A DNA stretch of 32,606 bases from Alphaproteobacteria bacterium (GCA_015654705.1 JAATGL010000293.1:1-32606), one strand, 5' to 3'. Shown: positions 7,998 to 16,374, counted from the first letter of the stretch. Notes: a model not told the origin generated them from the letters alone. Numbers and translations: made by a program.

Positions 7998-8114
7998 GTG
8001 CATGATCGCGGCCGTCGCGACCCCGTCACGAATTTTCTTGCTGCTATGTCCTGCGCCTCGCACAATCGCAGTCCCGCTCGTCGGGTGCGGCTCGAGGCTG
8101 CGCAGGAGGAAAGC

Positions 8115-8519
8115 ATGTCCGTGGTTCCCGAAAGCGCGCAGCCAGGATCGGGCTGGATCGAAATCATCAGGAGAAAAACGCCCGAGGCCTTTGCCGAGGC
8201 CTTTACAATCGACGCGGTGCTCGATGCCTCCGTGTTGAAGCAGCGGATAGAGGGTGCGGAGAAGATCAGGAAAGTCTTTGCCGCCACTTCGGGCATGTAT
8301 GAAAGCATCGCTTTCACCCATGAGACGATCGACGGTCGAAAGACCTATCTGGAATGGCGGGGCAGGACGTTCAACGGCCTGCCGGTTGAGGGCCTCACCG
8401 TGCTGACGCGCGACCCCGCCGGCAAAATCGAACGGGTCTGCCTCATGCACAGCCCTCTTCAGACGGTGGAGACGTTCTCGGCGGAACTGATGCGGCGGTT
8501 GGACGGAAATCTCCGGTAG
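8115..8519 (+). CDS. SnoaL-like (NTF2-fold) protein
   Basis: This small cytoplasmic protein of 134 residues resembles the SnoaL/NTF2 alpha+beta barrel family: an N-terminal helix (PEAFAEAFTIDAVLDASVL), the ligand-pocket strand YLEWRGRTFNGLPVEGLTVL, and DPAGKIERVCLMHSPL. Such proteins may be isomerases, hydrolases or simple binding proteins, so the fold does not settle the function. The ATG at 8115 has AGGAGGA 4 bases upstream, which rules out the longer open frame starting at 7812. It is divergent from the hydroquinone dioxygenase across the palindromic operator, so the two may be co-regulated. Confidence 0.75.
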   Translation: MSVVPESAQPGSGWIEIIRRKTPEAFAEAFTIDAVLDASVLKQRIEGAEKIRKVFAATSGMYESIAFTHETIDGRKTYLEWRGRTFNGLPVEGLTVLTRDPAGKIERVCLMHSPLQTVETFSAELMRRLDGNLR

Positions 8520-8521
8520 GA

Positions 8522-8560
8522 CGTTCGGCGGGCTGCCGTTCCGTTCGAAAAGGCCGAACG
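8522..8560 (+). terminator. Stem-loop after the SnoaL-like gene, or operator
   Basis: CGTTCGGC (8522-8529) pairs with GCCGAACG (8553-8560). A competing shorter pair is CGTTCG (8542-8547) with CGAACG (8555-8560). No T-run follows, so a simple intrinsic terminator is doubtful. The inner part also has the GTTC-N9-GAAC pattern (8543-8559) seen at 7981 and 16183, so it may be a protein-binding site. Both readings are open. Confidence 0.35.
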
Positions 8561-8600
8561 CGGGGTTCGCCCACGGCAAACGGTCCGGCGGCGGGATTTC

Positions 8601-8630
8601 TTGACTGGATTTTTTGCTGGTCCAGATTAT
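8601..8630 (+). promoter_or_regulatory. Possible promoter for the exported protein/FAD/AcnX operon
   Basis: TTGACT (8601-8606) is followed after 18 bases by GATTAT (8625-8630), in the otherwise gene-free 277-base stretch between the SnoaL-like gene and the exported protein. It would leave a leader of about 165 bases before the ATG at 8797. The hexamers are fair but not strong. Confidence 0.35.
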
Positions 8631-8796
8631 CGCGACGGCCCGGCGTGATCCCAAAGTTTCACGTTGAAGCCGCCGAACCGCGCTGAAGACGGCGGTCGGG
8701 TCGTCAGGAGGAAACGGCAACGGATTTCGACGCCGCACAGATGCGGCCGGATTTGAGTCCGGGTCAGGAAAAAATAACACTCAAGAAGGGGCGGAA

Positions 8797-9813
8797 ATGA
8801 AAAGGAATCAAACAGGCGACAATCATGTCCGGGAGAAGGCAATGTCCGCGGGCACATCCGCGCGCCGGGGCTTGCGGTCGATCTTGCTGGGTGGAGTGGC
8901 CTTTGCAGGCGCCATGATGCTGTCGGCCGCGGCGCCGGCAGGCGCTCCGGTCAAGGTGTGCCCGAGCGTACCGAACGCCGCCTGTCACAACGAGCCGGCG
9001 GCGGATACGCCGGTTCCCGCCTATGCCCAGGCTTCATACAAGGTCTATCTGGACATGAAAGCCAAAGCGCATGGCGGTACGCGCCATACGCCGGCAACGG
9101 TTCCCGACTGGTCGGGCATCTGGGTGCGGATCGGGCCGCCGAAATTCGACGTCAACCAGCCCGGCAAGATGGAAGACGGCAAGGTCAGCGCCGATCTCAC
9201 GCCGGCCGGCAAGGCGGCCTTCAAGAAGGAGCTGGCCGATATCGCCAAGGGCAACGAATACGATCCCATTTCGAGCTGCCTGCCTGCCGGATATCCGCGC
9301 CTGCTCGCGTCGCTGTTCCAGTGGGAATTCGTGAACACCCCCAAGCAGACCTGGTTTCTCTACGAGCAGCAGAGCGAACAGAGAAATATCTATACGGACG
9401 GACGCGGTCACGTGCCGCAGGACGAAGCCTACCCCCTGTGGGACGGCGATTCGATCGGGTTCTGGGACGGCGACACGCTGGTGGTCCACACCGTCAATGT
9501 GCGGCCGAGCTATTATCAGCGCAGCCAGCCCTATTATTCCAACAAGACGAGCACCGTCGAACGGATCCGCATGGCCAATCCCAACTTGATCGAGGACGAC
9601 GTCACCGTCTGGGATCCCGTCAATCTGGCGAAGCCCTGGCACGTCGTGCAGCATTGGGGCCGCGTCACCAGCGACGACAACCGCATCGACATGTGGTCCT
9701 GTGACGAAAATGCCAATGTGAGCAAGACAGCGACGGGCGGAACCAATATTCTCCTGCCGGGCGACAAGGGCTACCGGGATCCGGACAAGCTCGATCTGAC
9801 GCCAGGCAGATAG
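8797..9813 (+). CDS. Exported protein of unknown function
   Basis: This 338-residue protein has an N-terminal export signal (hydrophobic core about residues 26-45, ending AAAPAGA). The mature domain holds DWSGIWVRIG, LTPAGKAAFKKEL, a CLPAGYPRLL segment, IYTDGRGH and WDGDSIGFWDGDTLVVHT. This pattern recurs in uncharacterised periplasmic proteins of aromatic- and steroid-degrading Proteobacteria, as I recall. Four Cys residues (CPS, AACHN, SSCLP, WSCDE) could form two disulfides. No catalytic residue can be named. The start at 8797 has a purine-rich AAGGGG site. A start at 8842 (MSAGTS) preceded by GAGAAGG would give a more compact signal peptide. It is followed by the FAD oxidoreductase after 89 bases. 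Confidence 0.75.
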   Translation: MKRNQTGDNHVREKAMSAGTSARRGLRSILLGGVAFAGAMMLSAAAPAGAPVKVCPSVPNAACHNEPAADTPVPAYAQASYKVYLDMKAKAHGGTRHTPATVPDWSGIWVRIGPPKFDVNQPGKMEDGKVSADLTPAGKAAFKKELADIAKGNEYDPISSCLPAGYPRLLASLFQWEFVNTPKQTWFLYEQQSEQRNIYTDGRGHVPQDEAYPLWDGDSIGFWDGDTLVVHTVNVRPSYYQRSQPYYSNKTSTVERIRMANPNLIEDDVTVWDPVNLAKPWHVVQHWGRVTSDDNRIDMWSCDENANVSKTATGGTNILLPGDKGYRDPDKLDLTPGR

Positions 9814-9902
9814 GCGTTGTTTCGCATCCCGGAACCCAAGGGCCGTTTTCGGCTTCGGCGGGCTGACCGGGAGCGAAAATGGCGTGAGAGAGGAAATGCG
9901 TG

Positions 9903-11213
9903 ATGAGTGTCCCTGAAGGCGTCTCGACGGAAACCCGCGTGGTGAGGCTCAACGGCGGCGGGGACGCCTGGCGCGTGGATGCGGATATCTGCGTGGTGGG
10001 CTCCGGCGCCGCGGGCATGTCGGCGGCGCTGCAGGCGGCCCGGCTCGGGCGCAAGGTCGTCCTGATCGACGGCCTGCCGGCCCTGGGCGGCCAGGCCGTC
10101 AACTCGATCATCGGAACCTTCTGCGGCCTCTATTCCAACGGTCCCAACGGTTATCGTTTCACCCATGGCGTCGTGGACAAATTGCTCGCCGATCTCGGCG
10201 CGCGGCCCCGCACGCTATTTTACGACCGCAAGCACACGGTGGTGGTCTTCTATGACGAGATCGCGCTGTCGCGCTGGATAGAGGAGGAAGTCCGCAAGGC
10301 CGGCATCACCGTCATCGTCGGCGCCGTGCTGCGCCGGGTCGTGGTGGAGGGACGCCGGGTCCAGGAACTGGAGATCGCGACGCGTTACGGGGACGTCAAG
10401 GTGCGCGCGACGGGATATGTGGACGCCAGCGGGGACGCCGCCCTGACGTGGCAGGCCGGCTTCGAATGCCGCGAACCCGATGTCGGCACCGTCTACGGCA
10501 CCCAGATGGTGGTGCTGGAGAACATCGACGAAAGCCACTATCCGCCGCGCGAGGAAATCACCGCGCGGATGCGGGAGAAAGGCGACGAATACGGCCTCTT
10601 CCGGCGCGAATGCTTTCCGTTCCTCATCCCCGGACGCGGCATCGTCGCCCTGAACATGACTCATATCGAGACGCCGCTGGATCCGCTGAAAGTGTCCGCC
10701 ATAGGGCTGACGGGAAAAAACGAGGCCGACAAGGCCGTCGACTTCCTGAAGAAGGAATTTCCCCGCTGTTTCGGCGATGCGACCGTGCGCGCCTATGGCC
10801 TGCCCGGGATTCGCCAGACGCGCTGGATCGTCGGAAAGCAGCAACTCACGCTCAAGGACGTTCAGGCGGGCACGCGTTTTGCCGACGCGATCGGGCGCAC
10901 TGCCTGGCCGGTCGAGCTGCACGATCACGCCACGGGGCATGTCTGGCAGACCTTCGACGAGGACCATGTGCATTACATTCCGCTGGGCGCGATGATCCCG
11001 CGGGAAGCCGACAACCTGGTCGCCGCGGGACGCTGCATCGACGGCGACAAGGCGGCCCTGTCGAGCGTGCGCGTCATGGGGCCCTGCATGGCCGAAGGCA
11101 TGGCGGCGGCGCACGCGCTCGATCTGGCCGGGACCGGAAGCGTGCAGCAGATCGACCTTGCCGCGTTGGCCGAACGCGTCCGCGACAATGTCGAACGCCG
11201 GGATCCGGACTAG
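9903..11213 (+). CDS. FAD-dependent oxidoreductase
   Basis: This 436-residue flavoprotein has an N-terminal FAD-binding Rossmann fold (ADICVVGSGAAGMSAALQAARLG, about residues 26-48, then VVLID), a central DASGDAALTWQAG motif that also contacts FAD, and a C-terminal NLVAAGRCIDGDKAALSSVRVMGPCMAEG segment typical of the FAD_oxidored family. It has no signal peptide. Its substrate cannot be read from sequence. It lies 22 bases before the two aconitase-X genes, so it probably oxidises a precursor or product of that hydro-lyase. ATG at 9903 is preferred over the GTG at 9900. A GAGAGGA site lies 8-9 bases upstream. Confidence 0.85.
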   Translation: MSVPEGVSTETRVVRLNGGGDAWRVDADICVVGSGAAGMSAALQAARLGRKVVLIDGLPALGGQAVNSIIGTFCGLYSNGPNGYRFTHGVVDKLLADLGARPRTLFYDRKHTVVVFYDEIALSRWIEEEVRKAGITVIVGAVLRRVVVEGRRVQELEIATRYGDVKVRATGYVDASGDAALTWQAGFECREPDVGTVYGTQMVVLENIDESHYPPREEITARMREKGDEYGLFRRECFPFLIPGRGIVALNMTHIETPLDPLKVSAIGLTGKNEADKAVDFLKKEFPRCFGDATVRAYGLPGIRQTRWIVGKQQLTLKDVQAGTRFADAIGRTAWPVELHDHATGHVWQTFDEDHVHYIPLGAMIPREADNLVAAGRCIDGDKAALSSVRVMGPCMAEGMAAAHALDLAGTGSVQQIDLAALAERVRDNVERRDPD

Positions 11214-11235
11214 AACGCCACGCGAGGAGACGCCG

Positions 11236-12522
11236 ATGAAACTGACCGATCAGGAAAAGGCGATGCTGGACGGCGCTGGCGGCGCCGCCAAGCGCAAGGC
11301 GATGGAATTGCTGATCCGCTACGGCGAAGCCCTGGGTGCCGAGCGGTTCGTCGATACCAACAACGTCACCGGCGTGCCGGGCTGGGCCACCGATTTCCTG
11401 CGCCACTATTACAAGGACCGTGGAACGTCCTACGAGGCGATCTTTTCCCTGTTCGATCTCGACAGCGACGAGATCGTCGAGGTGCCGAAGATGAGCGTCT
11501 ATAGCTGTCATCTACAGGGCAGCATGGATCCGAAACTCTGGAAGGAGCAGGGCAAGACGGCAGACGCGCTGGCGGACTATCTGCAGGACGAGGCCGGCGT
11601 CGCCGCGCACGGCATCCAGGTTCTCAAGACCTGCACGCCCTATCTCGCCGGCAATGTGCCGGTGAAGGGCGAGCATTGCGCCTGGATGGAATCCTCTGCA
11701 GTGGTGTTCGGCAACTCCGTCATCGGCGCCCGCATCAATGTCGAGGGCCGCGAAAGCACCAGTTCGGCGATGCTGACCGGCAAGATTCCCGATTGGGGCC
11801 TGCATCGCGACGAGGGCCGTCTCGGCACCCATCACATCGCGGTCGAGGTGCCGGTCGCCGACGTCTTCAACTGGGGCATGCTGGGATATTTCGTCGGCGA
11901 CGCGGTGCAGGAAAACATCCCCGTGCTGACCGGCGACGTCAGCAATCCCAGCCTGGTAAAGCACAAGCATTTCGGCGCCGCGGCGGCCTCGTCAGGCGGT
12001 ATCGAGCTCTATAACATCGTCGGCCTCACGCCGGAAGCGGCGTCGTATGAAATGGCGTTCGGCGCGCGCAAGCCGGTCGAAAACCTGCGATACGGCAGGC
12101 GCGAGCGGCGGCAGGTCTACGACACGCTCAATTCGGTCGGCAGCAACGCCGACGTCGATTTCGTGATGATCGGCTGTCCGCACGCCTCGATCGAGCAGAT
12201 ATGGGAGGTCGCGACCCTGCTGGACGGCCGGAAATTGCACAGCGGCACCAATCTTTGGATATTCACCTCGCGCTCGGTCAAATCGGTCGCCGACACCACG
12301 GGCTACACCAAGATCATCCGCGATGCGGGCGGCTACATCATGACCGACACCTGTTCGGCGTTCGGCCGCACGATGCCGCCGGACACCAAGGTGGTCGCCC
12401 TGGATTCCGCCAAACAGGCGCACTATCTGCCGGCGATGATGGGCGTCGAGGCCTGGTTCGGAACGACCAGGGACTGCATCGCCGCCGCGACGACGGGGCG
12501 CTGGAACGCGAGCGCGCCATGA
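11236..12522 (+). CDS. Aconitase X catalytic (large) subunit
   Basis: This 428-residue protein matches the aconitase-X catalytic domain, an Fe-S hydro-lyase relative of aconitase. Seen are KTCTPYLAGNVP (Cys133), HCAWMESSAVVFGNSVIGAR, a GCPHAS motif and a C-terminal TDTCSAFG. These are places where family members keep cluster or active-site residues. The swivel subunit is encoded separately by the next gene (ATGA overlap), a two-subunit arrangement. Characterised bacterial AcnX enzymes dehydrate cis-3-hydroxy-L-proline, and archaeal ones mevalonate 5-phosphate. No proline racemase, ornithine-cyclodeaminase-like or mevalonate gene is nearby, so the substrate here is likely something else, perhaps a hydroxy-acid from aromatic breakdown (inference). 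GAGGAGA precedes the ATG. Confidence 0.88.
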   Translation: MKLTDQEKAMLDGAGGAAKRKAMELLIRYGEALGAERFVDTNNVTGVPGWATDFLRHYYKDRGTSYEAIFSLFDLDSDEIVEVPKMSVYSCHLQGSMDPKLWKEQGKTADALADYLQDEAGVAAHGIQVLKTCTPYLAGNVPVKGEHCAWMESSAVVFGNSVIGARINVEGRESTSSAMLTGKIPDWGLHRDEGRLGTHHIAVEVPVADVFNWGMLGYFVGDAVQENIPVLTGDVSNPSLVKHKHFGAAAASSGGIELYNIVGLTPEAASYEMAFGARKPVENLRYGRRERRQVYDTLNSVGSNADVDFVMIGCPHASIEQIWEVATLLDGRKLHSGTNLWIFTSRSVKSVADTTGYTKIIRDAGGYIMTDTCSAFGRTMPPDTKVVALDSAKQAHYLPAMMGVEAWFGTTRDCIAAATTGRWNASAP

Positions 12523-12971
12523 CGAGCGAAATCCTGGAAAACGCAATCGCCGGCGGACGCACGATCATCCTGCGCGGCCGCAAGGTCGTCGGCGGCACGG
12601 CCGAGGCGGAGGCCCTGGTGACGCGCCAGACGATCTCGGGCTGGGGCGGCGTCGATCCGATGACCGGAACGATCATCGAGCTGCGCCATGAGCTTTGCGG
12701 CCAGTGCTTCAGCGGAAAGGTCCTGGTGTTTCCCGGCGCCAAGGGATCGTCCGGATGGTCGACGATCTTCCACACCGCGCGGCTCGCCGGGACGGCGCCG
12801 GCGGCGATGGTGTTCACCGTCATGACGACGAAGATCGCGATGGGCGCCGTCGCGATGCATTGCCCCTCGGTCACCGATTTCGACCGCGATCCGTTCGAGG
12901 TCATCGAGACCGGCGACCGGGTCAGGGTCGACGGCGACGCGGGGATCGTCGAGATCACCAAACGCAAATAG
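12519..12971 (+). CDS. Aconitase X swivel (small) subunit
   Basis: This 150-residue protein is the DUF126/AcnX swivel domain. It shows ILRGRKVVGGTAEAEALVT at the start, ISGWGGVDPMTG, then CGQCFSGKVLVFPGAKGSSGWS, where the Ser-rich loop is expected to reach into the active site of the large subunit. Its ATG overlaps the large-subunit stop (ATGA), so the two are made together and should form a heterodimer. It is followed after 40 bases by the transporter. The CGQC pair just before the loop is worth checking for a cluster or redox role. Confidence 0.88.
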   Translation: MTSEILENAIAGGRTIILRGRKVVGGTAEAEALVTRQTISGWGGVDPMTGTIIELRHELCGQCFSGKVLVFPGAKGSSGWSTIFHTARLAGTAPAAMVFTVMTTKIAMGAVAMHCPSVTDFDRDPFEVIETGDRVRVDGDAGIVEITKRK

Positions 12972-13011
12972 CGAGCGGCGGTTTGCAAGAACGGATGGGC
13001 GCAAGCACCTG

Positions 13012-14400
13012 ATGCCGACACAAGCGATCGATCTCTCCGAGATCATAGAACGGCAACCGCTCAACCGCTTCATCGTCCGGCTGATCGCCGTTTCGGTGCT
13101 TGTGACCTTCTTCGACGGCTACGACATGCAGGGCATCGCCTATGTCGCGCCCTATCTGCAGGCGGCGTTTCATCTCGACAAGCTGATGCTGGCCAATGTC
13201 TTCAGCATCGGCATCCTGGGTACGCTGTGCGGCGGGATCATTGTGGGCGGCCTCGGCGACTATTTCGGCCGCCGTCCCGCGATCATCTGGTCGTGCGTGG
13301 TGTTCGGTGTGCTGATGTGCCTGCTGGGCTTCGCCGGCTCGTACCTGCAGCTCCTCATTCTGCGCTTCGCGGCGGGAATCGCGCTTGGCGGCTTGTTGCC
13401 GGCGGCGTGGGCGCTGAACATCGAATACGCGCCCAGGCGCTACCGCTCGACGATCGTCACCATCGTCATGCTCGGCTATACGCTGGGCGCCAGCCTGGCC
13501 GGGCCGATCGCGATCTGGCTCATTCCGCGCTTCGGCTGGCCGTCGGCGTTTCTGTTCGGCGGCATCGGCTCGCTGCTCGCGGCGTGTCTTCTTTTTTTCA
13601 CGCTGCCTGAATCGCTGCGGTTTCTATGCGCCCGCAAGATCGGCACGGAAACCATCGCCCGCACCGCGCGCAGCCTGGCGCCCGGCCGCAGCATCCCTTC
13701 GGCCACGCGCTTTTTCCTGGCCGATGAAACCGAGGCGGCGCAGGGCGGCTTCAGGCCCGGCCGGCTGTTCGCCGGAGAATTGCGCTGGATCACGCCGCTG
13801 CTCTGGCTGGGCTTCGCCATGAGTTCGATGGCGGTCTATTTCGCCGCGAACTGGAGTCCCATCATGTTCGAAAGCCTGGGCTTCACGCGTGCAACCGCTG
13901 CGCTCGTGAGTTCCGTCAGCCAGTTCGGCGGCGCGCTGGCGGGATTGGCGCTGATGCGCTTCACGGACCGGCATGGAACCATCGCCTTGACCGTGATGCC
14001 GGCGCTGGCCGTTCCGGTCCTGCTGGTCTGCGGCCTCGTGGCGTTACAGCCCGCGTTTTTCCTGATCCTGGCGTTCACCGGCGTCGCGTTCATTCTCGGC
14101 ACCCATATCGGGCTGATGAGCATCGCCGGCATCTTCTATCCCAGCGCCTATCGCGGCACGGGCGCGGGCTGGGCCGCCACGGTCGCGAAGGTCGGATCGA
14201 TCTGCGGTCCGCTGGCGGGCGGCCTCGTGCTGTCGTCGTCGCTGGCCGTTCACAGCGTCTACGCCATCCTGGCGATCTGCCCGCTGCTCGTCGGAGCCTG
14301 CGTGCTCGTGCTCGGCCAGATCCACACGGGCATCCTGCGGCGCGAGCGCGATGTCGCGCCCGCGCGGATCGTCCCGGTCGAGCCGATCATCCCGGGCTGA
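13012..14400 (+). CDS. MFS transporter, aromatic acid:H+ symporter type
   Basis: This 462-residue major facilitator protein has about 12 membrane segments. The first carries FFDGYDMQG, the DGxD motif of aromatic acid:H+ symporters (PcaK, BenK, VanK type). The loop 2-3 signature follows as GGLGDYFGRRPAI, with RFAAGIALGGLLPAAWAL in segment 4. It probably imports an aromatic or related carboxylate across the inner membrane. It is last in the FAD oxidoreductase/AcnX operon, so the imported acid may be the substrate of that unit. The ribosome-binding site is weak (GGATGGG about 9 bases upstream). Its 3' end overlaps the convergent carboxylesterase by 14 bases. Confidence 0.9.
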   Translation: MPTQAIDLSEIIERQPLNRFIVRLIAVSVLVTFFDGYDMQGIAYVAPYLQAAFHLDKLMLANVFSIGILGTLCGGIIVGGLGDYFGRRPAIIWSCVVFGVLMCLLGFAGSYLQLLILRFAAGIALGGLLPAAWALNIEYAPRRYRSTIVTIVMLGYTLGASLAGPIAIWLIPRFGWPSAFLFGGIGSLLAACLLFFTLPESLRFLCARKIGTETIARTARSLAPGRSIPSATRFFLADETEAAQGGFRPGRLFAGELRWITPLLWLGFAMSSMAVYFAANWSPIMFESLGFTRATAALVSSVSQFGGALAGLALMRFTDRHGTIALTVMPALAVPVLLVCGLVALQPAFFLILAFTGVAFILGTHIGLMSIAGIFYPSAYRGTGAGWAATVAKVGSICGPLAGGLVLSSSLAVHSVYAILAICPLLVGACVLVLGQIHTGILRRERDVAPARIVPVEPIIPG

Positions 14401-16036
14401 TCTGCCCCTGCCGAACGTGCATCTCGATCAGCGCCTTGCGCATTTCAGGATGCGGGTCGGCGACGATTTTGCATTCGTCGTTGAAGATCATCACGGCGCG
14501 GTCGGACGGCGAATAGGGCCGCCAGTGCGGCAGGCCCGGCGCGTCGGGATTGCCGGTGCGCGCGAAATTCGTCCACGCGGCGCTCATCCGGTCGGCCAGC
14601 GCGTAGCGCTCCTTGCCGCTGCCGGTGATGTCCCGGGCGGTGGGCACGTCGAGATTGTCGAACGCGTAGCAGATTTCAAGCGTATGCGGCACGCCCAGTT
14701 TGCCGTCGCGCACCGGCGTCGGCTTCTCGAAATGATAGACATAGGCTGGCGCCTTGCCCTGCGCCGCCTTGCGTTCCGCGGCGACCGCGACGTTCGCCGT
14801 CATCCAATTGTCGCTGGCGATGATCTGATAGAGGCGCACGTTGCTCGCATCGGGATAGTCGCGCTTGTACAGCGCGATCATCCTGCCGGTCTCGGCATCG
14901 TCCGTATGCAGATTACGCTTGACGTCCGCCTGCAGGGTCGCGTCGTCGATAGGATCGACCGGCGTGGCGGTGAAGAAGGTGACCTCGGTCAGGTTGCTGC
15001 CGAGAAGCAGCGGCACGTCGGCCGACAGGGCGGGCGCCACGGGATCGAGCGGACCGTTGCCCGACACGAGGCTGCGGCCGTCCATCACCGGCCCGAACCG
15101 GTTGCCCGCGGGCCCCGCCGCCTTCATCGCATCCAGGATTTTCTGGAACGGCATCTGTTGCAGCTGATCGACCTGGTTCGGTGTCAAATTGAGCTTCGCC
15201 AGCACCTGCTTTGCGGTATCCGTAGCCTGCTCGGCGGTGATCGCCTTAAACGCGAGGCCGCTCTGGGCGATCGCGCGGTGAAAGAGGCCGGCGGCCTGGG
15301 GCATCGCCATCAGCGTGGTGACCTTGCCGCCGCCGCCCGACTGGCCGAACAGCGTGACGTTGGCGGCATCGCCGCCGAACTCCGCGATGTTGTCCTTTAT
15401 CCAGCGCAGCGCGGCCACGATGTCCAGTTGTCCGACATTTCCCGAGTCGGCGTATTTCGTGCCGCCGATGCCGGCCAGATAGAGATAGCCGAACGCATTG
15501 AGCCGATGGTTCACCGTCACCACCACGACGTCGCGTTTGCGCGCCAGATTGGTGCCGTCGTAATGCACGTCGCCGCCCGAGCCGCTGGTGAATCCGCCGC
15601 CATGCAGCCAGACCATCACCGGGCGCTTCCCGCCGTCGCGCAGTCCGGCGGTCCAGATGTTGAGCCGCAGGCAATCCTCGCCGAGCGGCGTCTGATCGTT
15701 CGAGATCGCTTCTTCCTTTATCACTGCGCCTTCCGACATCGGTTGCGGCGACTGATGGCCGAGTTCTGTCGTGTCCAGCAGGCCCGTCCATGGTGCGGGC
15801 GGTTGAGGCGGCATGAAGCGGTTCCCGCCATCGGTCGACGCGCCGTACGGGACGCCTTTGAAAGCCTTGACCGTGCCGTATGCGGCGCCGCGAATCTCGC
15901 CATAGGCCGTCTTCGCCGATGGCGCGTCCGCCGCGATCGCGGGAATGCTCTCCATCGCCAACCCGACGGCGATCATTCCTCCCGCCGCCATGAGCCGGCG
16001 ACGATCGACGTCGATGCCTTTTTCCGCGTTCTTCAT
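14387..16036 (-). CDS. Type-B carboxylesterase, exported
   Basis: This 549-residue esterase belongs to the carboxylesterase type B family. The N-terminus carries a twin-arginine-like signal (DRRRLMAAGG, then a hydrophobic stretch ending AIAADA), so the enzyme is probably periplasmic. The oxyanion loop is HGGG (145-148) and the nucleophile Ser233 sits in FGQSGGG rather than the common GESAGG. GEDCLRLNIW and NVRLYQI fit the family, and the catalytic His is probably in GVPHTLE. It would hydrolyse aromatic or phenolic esters, complementing the tannase-family enzyme at 19227. Its promoter region is shared with the divergent TonB receptor. Confidence 0.9.
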   Translation of the reverse strand: MKNAEKGIDVDRRRLMAAGGMIAVGLAMESIPAIAADAPSAKTAYGEIRGAAYGTVKAFKGVPYGASTDGGNRFMPPQPPAPWTGLLDTTELGHQSPQPMSEGAVIKEEAISNDQTPLGEDCLRLNIWTAGLRDGGKRPVMVWLHGGGFTSGSGGDVHYDGTNLARKRDVVVVTVNHRLNAFGYLYLAGIGGTKYADSGNVGQLDIVAALRWIKDNIAEFGGDAANVTLFGQSGGGGKVTTLMAMPQAAGLFHRAIAQSGLAFKAITAEQATDTAKQVLAKLNLTPNQVDQLQQMPFQKILDAMKAAGPAGNRFGPVMDGRSLVSGNGPLDPVAPALSADVPLLLGSNLTEVTFFTATPVDPIDDATLQADVKRNLHTDDAETGRMIALYKRDYPDASNVRLYQIIASDNWMTANVAVAAERKAAQGKAPAYVYHFEKPTPVRDGKLGVPHTLEICYAFDNLDVPTARDITGSGKERYALADRMSAAWTNFARTGNPDAPGLPHWRPYSPSDRAVMIFNDECKIVADPHPEMRKALIEMHVRQGQISPG

Positions 16037-16182
16037 GTCGTCTTTCCCTTCCCTGCCAGCGCCGCGCGGACGCTGATCTTTGTCGTCATCGGCGGCATGC
16101 CGAATGCGGCGCAGAACGCGCGCCCGATCTCATCGCGACCCGAAAGTTAGAGGAAAATCCCAACCTCGCCATTGCTTCCACC

Positions 16183-16199
16183 GTTCTGAAAACAAGAAC
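16183..16199. promoter_or_regulatory. Palindromic operator candidate, second copy
   Basis: GTTCTG (16183-16188), 5 bases, AAGAAC (16194-16199). The architecture matches the operator at 7981-7997 (GTTCTG-N5-CAGAAC), and the loop is also AT-rich. It lies about 145 bases upstream of the carboxylesterase and 175 upstream of the TonB receptor, so it may control either or both. Confidence 0.5.
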
Positions 16200-16272
16200 G
16201 ATTGGTTCGGGGAAGCCAAACGTCTGGCGGCTTTACACGACGGTTGGGTATTTCAATTATCACATCCAAACA

Positions 16273-16300
16273 GCGTCGTCACATCACGGTGTGACGACGC
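16273..16300. repeat. Perfect 11-base inverted repeat
   Basis: GCGTCGTCACA (16273-16283) and its exact reverse complement (16290-16300) flank a 6-base loop. As DNA it is a 28-base palindrome suited to a dimeric regulator. As RNA it would form a very stable hairpin. There is no T-run. The TCACA/TGTGA order is opposite to the CRP consensus, so CRP is not indicated. Confidence 0.6.
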
Positions 16301-16313
16301 GCGCAACGCAGAT

Positions 16314-16358
16314 GATCGTTGCGATAAACGATCGCGCTTCGACTCAGAAAGCGCGATC
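16314..16358 (+). promoter_or_regulatory. Two mutually exclusive leader stem-loops
   Basis: Stem A pairs GATCGTT (16314-16320) with AACGATC (16327-16333). Stem B pairs GATCGCGCTT (16330-16339) with AAGCGCGATC (16349-16358). They share bases 16330-16333, so only one can form at a time. Stem B ends 2 bases before the GGGGGAG ribosome-binding site of the TonB receptor. This geometry could allow a switch in the leader, or it could be two DNA-binding palindromes. Confidence 0.45.
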
Positions 16359-16374
16359 AAGGGGGAGATGGAAG

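Larger units (their letters stand above)
16037..16374. other. Divergent regulatory region, 338 bases, no gene
   Basis: This gap between the carboxylesterase and TonB receptor 1 holds no credible gene. It contains a GTTCTG-N5-AAGAAC palindrome (16183-16199), a perfect 11-base inverted repeat (16273-16300), and two overlapping stem-loops just before the TonB ribosome-binding site (16314-16358). It is the densest run of inverted repeats I saw in the window. Confidence 0.6.

Noticed and set aside
7812-8114. Longer N-terminus for the SnoaL-like protein
   Set aside because: The extension lies across the divergent regulatory palindromes and lacks coding character. ATG 8115 has AGGAGGA in place.
14351-16150. 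A 599-residue open frame on the plus strand
   Set aside because: It is the mirror of the carboxylesterase gene, with a composition rich in Arg and His and no domain features.
16273-16300. CRP-type binding site
   Set aside because: The half-sites are in the reverse order (TCACA-N6-TGTGA rather than TGTGA-N6-TCACA).
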